Assembly (NCBI RefSeq): GCF_963576545.1
Contig: NC_083636.1
Span: forward strand, 3,152,383 to 3,216,382
Direction of reading: 5' to 3'
Length of the DNA: 64,000 bases
DNA from: Limanda limanda
Lineage: Eukaryota > Chordata > Actinopteri > Pleuronectiformes > Pleuronectidae
Shown here: piece by piece, positions 50,869 to 64,000 of the stretch
How the letters are laid out: each line of letters begins with the position of its first letter
Position numbering within the stretch: the first letter of the stretch is position 1
Position numbers and translations under genes: made by a program
The notes under the pieces: model-generated
The model's database searches: none
Told to the model about the DNA's origin: nothing
Seen by the model: the letters and a program-made list of their open reading frames with translations, nothing else

Positions 50869-51505
50869 GTGAGTCAGAGTTTTATCATCTTTAGAAAAGG
50901 AAATGATGCATAAATTATATTTTAGTTTAATTTTAGTTTGTTTCACATAATTTACATTTAATCTCATTTCTATTGATTCTGCATTTACTCCATGTGCACC
51001 TTATTTTTTTTTTTTCATTTCTGATACACTTTATATTTTTTACTTTCGACTGATTCTTGGTGCAAGCTGGCACAATAATTTAGTTTGGGATTTTAAGTCT
51101 TATCTTGTCTTTATTGCTCTAACTTAAGATTTAACATTTCCAGTTAGAACAATTCGCTTTATGGTATTTTATTGCTTTATTTTTTGTGAGTATTTTCCTT
51201 ATGAAATGCCTTATTATGCCATAAATGTAAAAAATCTCTGGGTGAAACCTAAAACCTAAAATCTATACTAAATGTTTCCACTGGAAAAGATCAGATGCTA
51301 AAAGTTGCCATATTACTGCCCAGTGCATGTTGAAGAATATCTATATGTTTAAATGTTAATTTTTAATCCAGTTTGTGGTGTTGATCACCAATAGTGTTTA
51401 TCAAAGCACAATTAAATATCAGTATGATGAAAACCCAGTTAAAACAATTATCATATTGAATTCTTTTCATGATAAGTCAAACTAGGCTGGACCCCCCCGG
51501 GTGTG

Positions 51506-62495
<10,990 letters not shown>

Positions 62496-62751
62496 TTCGA
62501 TGACGGGATGGTTCTTTGTAAGGACAGGACAGCGATTTTAAAAAAGTGTCTCCAATCATTTTTGACGACAGGAGGAGATCGTTTCTCTGTTTAACGTTTT
62601 TCACATGTAATGATAATTGCATTTCTTACAGTATGAACCTCCCCCTGCATCACTTCCTCACTGTATATAATCTATTTACTGCTCGGGTATCTGCCTTCAA
62701 ATATTTGTCAAACCCTGAAATTACATTAATGTGACCGAGAAATATTCAAAA

Positions 62752-62757
62752 AATAAA
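62752..62757 (+). other. Candidate polyadenylation signal of c6
   Basis: AATAAA about 260 nt after the c6 stop. On the opposite strand, AATAAA for c7 occurs at 63163-63158 and 63146-63141, so the two converging transcripts probably end without overlapping. Confidence 0.45.
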
Positions 62758-63346
62758 GAAAACTGAAAACTAAACCGCGATATCTTGATTCAGTTAAATA
62801 TACAATATGTAACTTTGGCCACTAGGGGTCTCTCAATCAAAACAATAACAGAAAACCTATAGTTGATGATGTCTTGAAGCAGCGCGGGATCATGGGAGTT
62901 GATGTCTTCACCACCTTTGTCACAAATTGATTAAATACATATTTGCGTCCAGTTGTTCTTAGAAGGTCCAGTAGCAACACTTGAATAGAAATCAAAGGCA
63001 AATAGTCTTATTAGTAATATACTTTTTTAAAATAAAGATAATTTGAAACTGTTGATTTGCAAAAAAACGCCGGCTCAAAATCTGGTGGATGAAAACTCCA
63101 TAAAATATTTCACATTTTAGAAAAACAAAGTGAACAACATTTTATTTTGAAAAGTGTTTTATTAACTTTACTCAAAGTAGATTTGTCATTTTTACCAATT
63201 TTTTTTAACATTATCTATCCTCTGTGACAAATATGAAAACAAACACAGAATCGCTAGAATTATCTTTAGCCTCTATTTACAATTAAGTCACATCTGAAAG
63301 AAACAGCTTCCTGTTTAATCTACAAATTGAATAAAACAACAATTTT

Positions 63347-63905
63347 TTACTTTGGACAAGAGTCGATGCCGGTCACGTTCAGCCGCTCCCCCGCACACCT
63401 CCTGGCGCCCACCTCACATTCCGTCATCGTCGTGGCAACGTCAGAGCTAACGCACACGGGGGCGGAGTCTCGGGGGCAATCGGGACCAGATTTATCCTTC
63501 ATTATTAATCCTCCAGCTGACTCACTGTGACAGACGGTCCCTGGTGGACAGTCCCTGCAGGACGGGTGTGGCCATCGACAGTCTGTGTCAGCGTTCAGCG
63601 CGAAGCTGCGTCCGATACACCGCAGAGCGCCGAGCTGACACAGGCTGATGAACCGGGGAGTTTGAGTCGAGACAAATCTGGCACACAACGGCAGGGAAGT
63701 CCTGGATTAAGACAAAATAATAATTTCATTAATTATTGTGCTTTTAAGGCTCAGACCCAACAGTTCCCCACGTAAAACTTAGAAATGATTCTCAAATGTC
63801 CCACTCACTTGCACTCGGATGGCATCTTACACACACACCCGGTGGTTCCTACTTTCTCCCAGGGTTTACACTTCAGGCCGGCTGGAGGAGTGGGAGCTGT
63901 GGGCG
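63347..63905 (-). CDS. c7: Complement component C7, last two exons (partial; the gene continues beyond the window)
   Basis: Minus-strand exons 63809-63905 and 63347-63701, joined AA|G (phase 2) across a 107-bp intron; the previous acceptor is at 63908-63906. The first exon gives a Pro-rich linker then LKCKPWEKVGTTGCVCKMPSEC (matching human [21 protein letters not shown]); the second gives the rest of factor-I module 1 and module 2, ending CEVGARRCAGERLNVTGIDSC then PK-stop. C7 binds C5b-6 and provides the first firm membrane attachment of the membrane attack complex; the FIM pair contacts C5. Compared with human, the short cysteine-rich link between the modules (KCVCREASEC) is replaced by a longer segment containing GGLIMKDKSGPDC, so two cysteines appear missing. 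It is tail-to-tail with c6, as in other vertebrates. Confidence 0.9.
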
Positions 63906-64000
63906 CTGAGGAGGAAACAGGTTCAATCAGCGACGGGGAAACCACGCTGCAAATCATACTGTATTTATGTAACTGTCTGCTAAACCTGCCAGCAGTGTTA

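Overview
The window looks like a chromosome segment from a ray-finned (teleost, probably percomorph) fish. Genes are split by GT-AG introns, there are no operons, and the sequence is full of teleost-type repeats: long microsatellites, non-LTR retrotransposon 3' ends, hAT, piggyBac-like and Harbinger-like elements, tRNA-derived SINEs, and a finTRIM-type intronless TRIM gene. No CRISPR array, rRNA or functional tRNA gene was seen.

Layout. 1-5 kb: the edge of a Thr/Ser-rich (mucin-like) reading frame on the minus strand, a LINE 3' end, a possible retroviral envelope tail fragment, and a 0.6 kb tandem duplication. 6.1-9.6 kb: a single-exon TRIM E3 ligase gene bracketed by same-orientation copies of one interspersed repeat. 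9.6-22.2 kb: no convincing gene, a few GC-balanced blocks that resemble conserved non-coding DNA. 22.25-23.94 kb: a two-exon gene for an unrecognised single-pass, proline-rich membrane protein. 24-31 kb: transposons, a tRNA-derived SINE and a large GGAA microsatellite. 31.2-47.6 kb: htr1a (minus), rnf180 (plus) and rgs7bp (plus), the same neighbour set and orientation as in tetrapods. 50.4-62.5 kb: complement component c6 (17 coding exons, 904 residues predicted). 63.35 kb to the end: the last two exons of complement c7, convergent with c6.

How the genes relate. htr1a encodes a Gi-coupled serotonin receptor; rgs7bp encodes the membrane anchor of R7-RGS/Gbeta5 complexes that switch off Gi/o signalling; rnf180 is a tail-anchored RING E3 ligase. 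c6 and c7 encode consecutive subunits of the membrane attack complex. As I recall the human map, htr1a-rnf180-rgs7bp and C6-C7 lie on opposite arms of chromosome 5, so their adjacency here (about 3.9 kb between coding ends) reflects a karyotype difference within an old linkage group.

Most unusual content: (i) c6 introns are remodelled by insertions and duplications, including a 0.3 kb tandem duplication that copies an exon end with its splice donor, an apparent GC-AG intron, and a hAT element inserted 12 nt after a donor; (ii) two inverted short hAT elements each keep only an intact BED zinc-finger frame; (iii) two LINE families have seeded the longest microsatellites; (iv) a 2.2 kb higher-order minisatellite fills rgs7bp intron 1 and repeats an acceptor-like CCTGCAG in most units. 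All identifications were made by reading; no database search was run.
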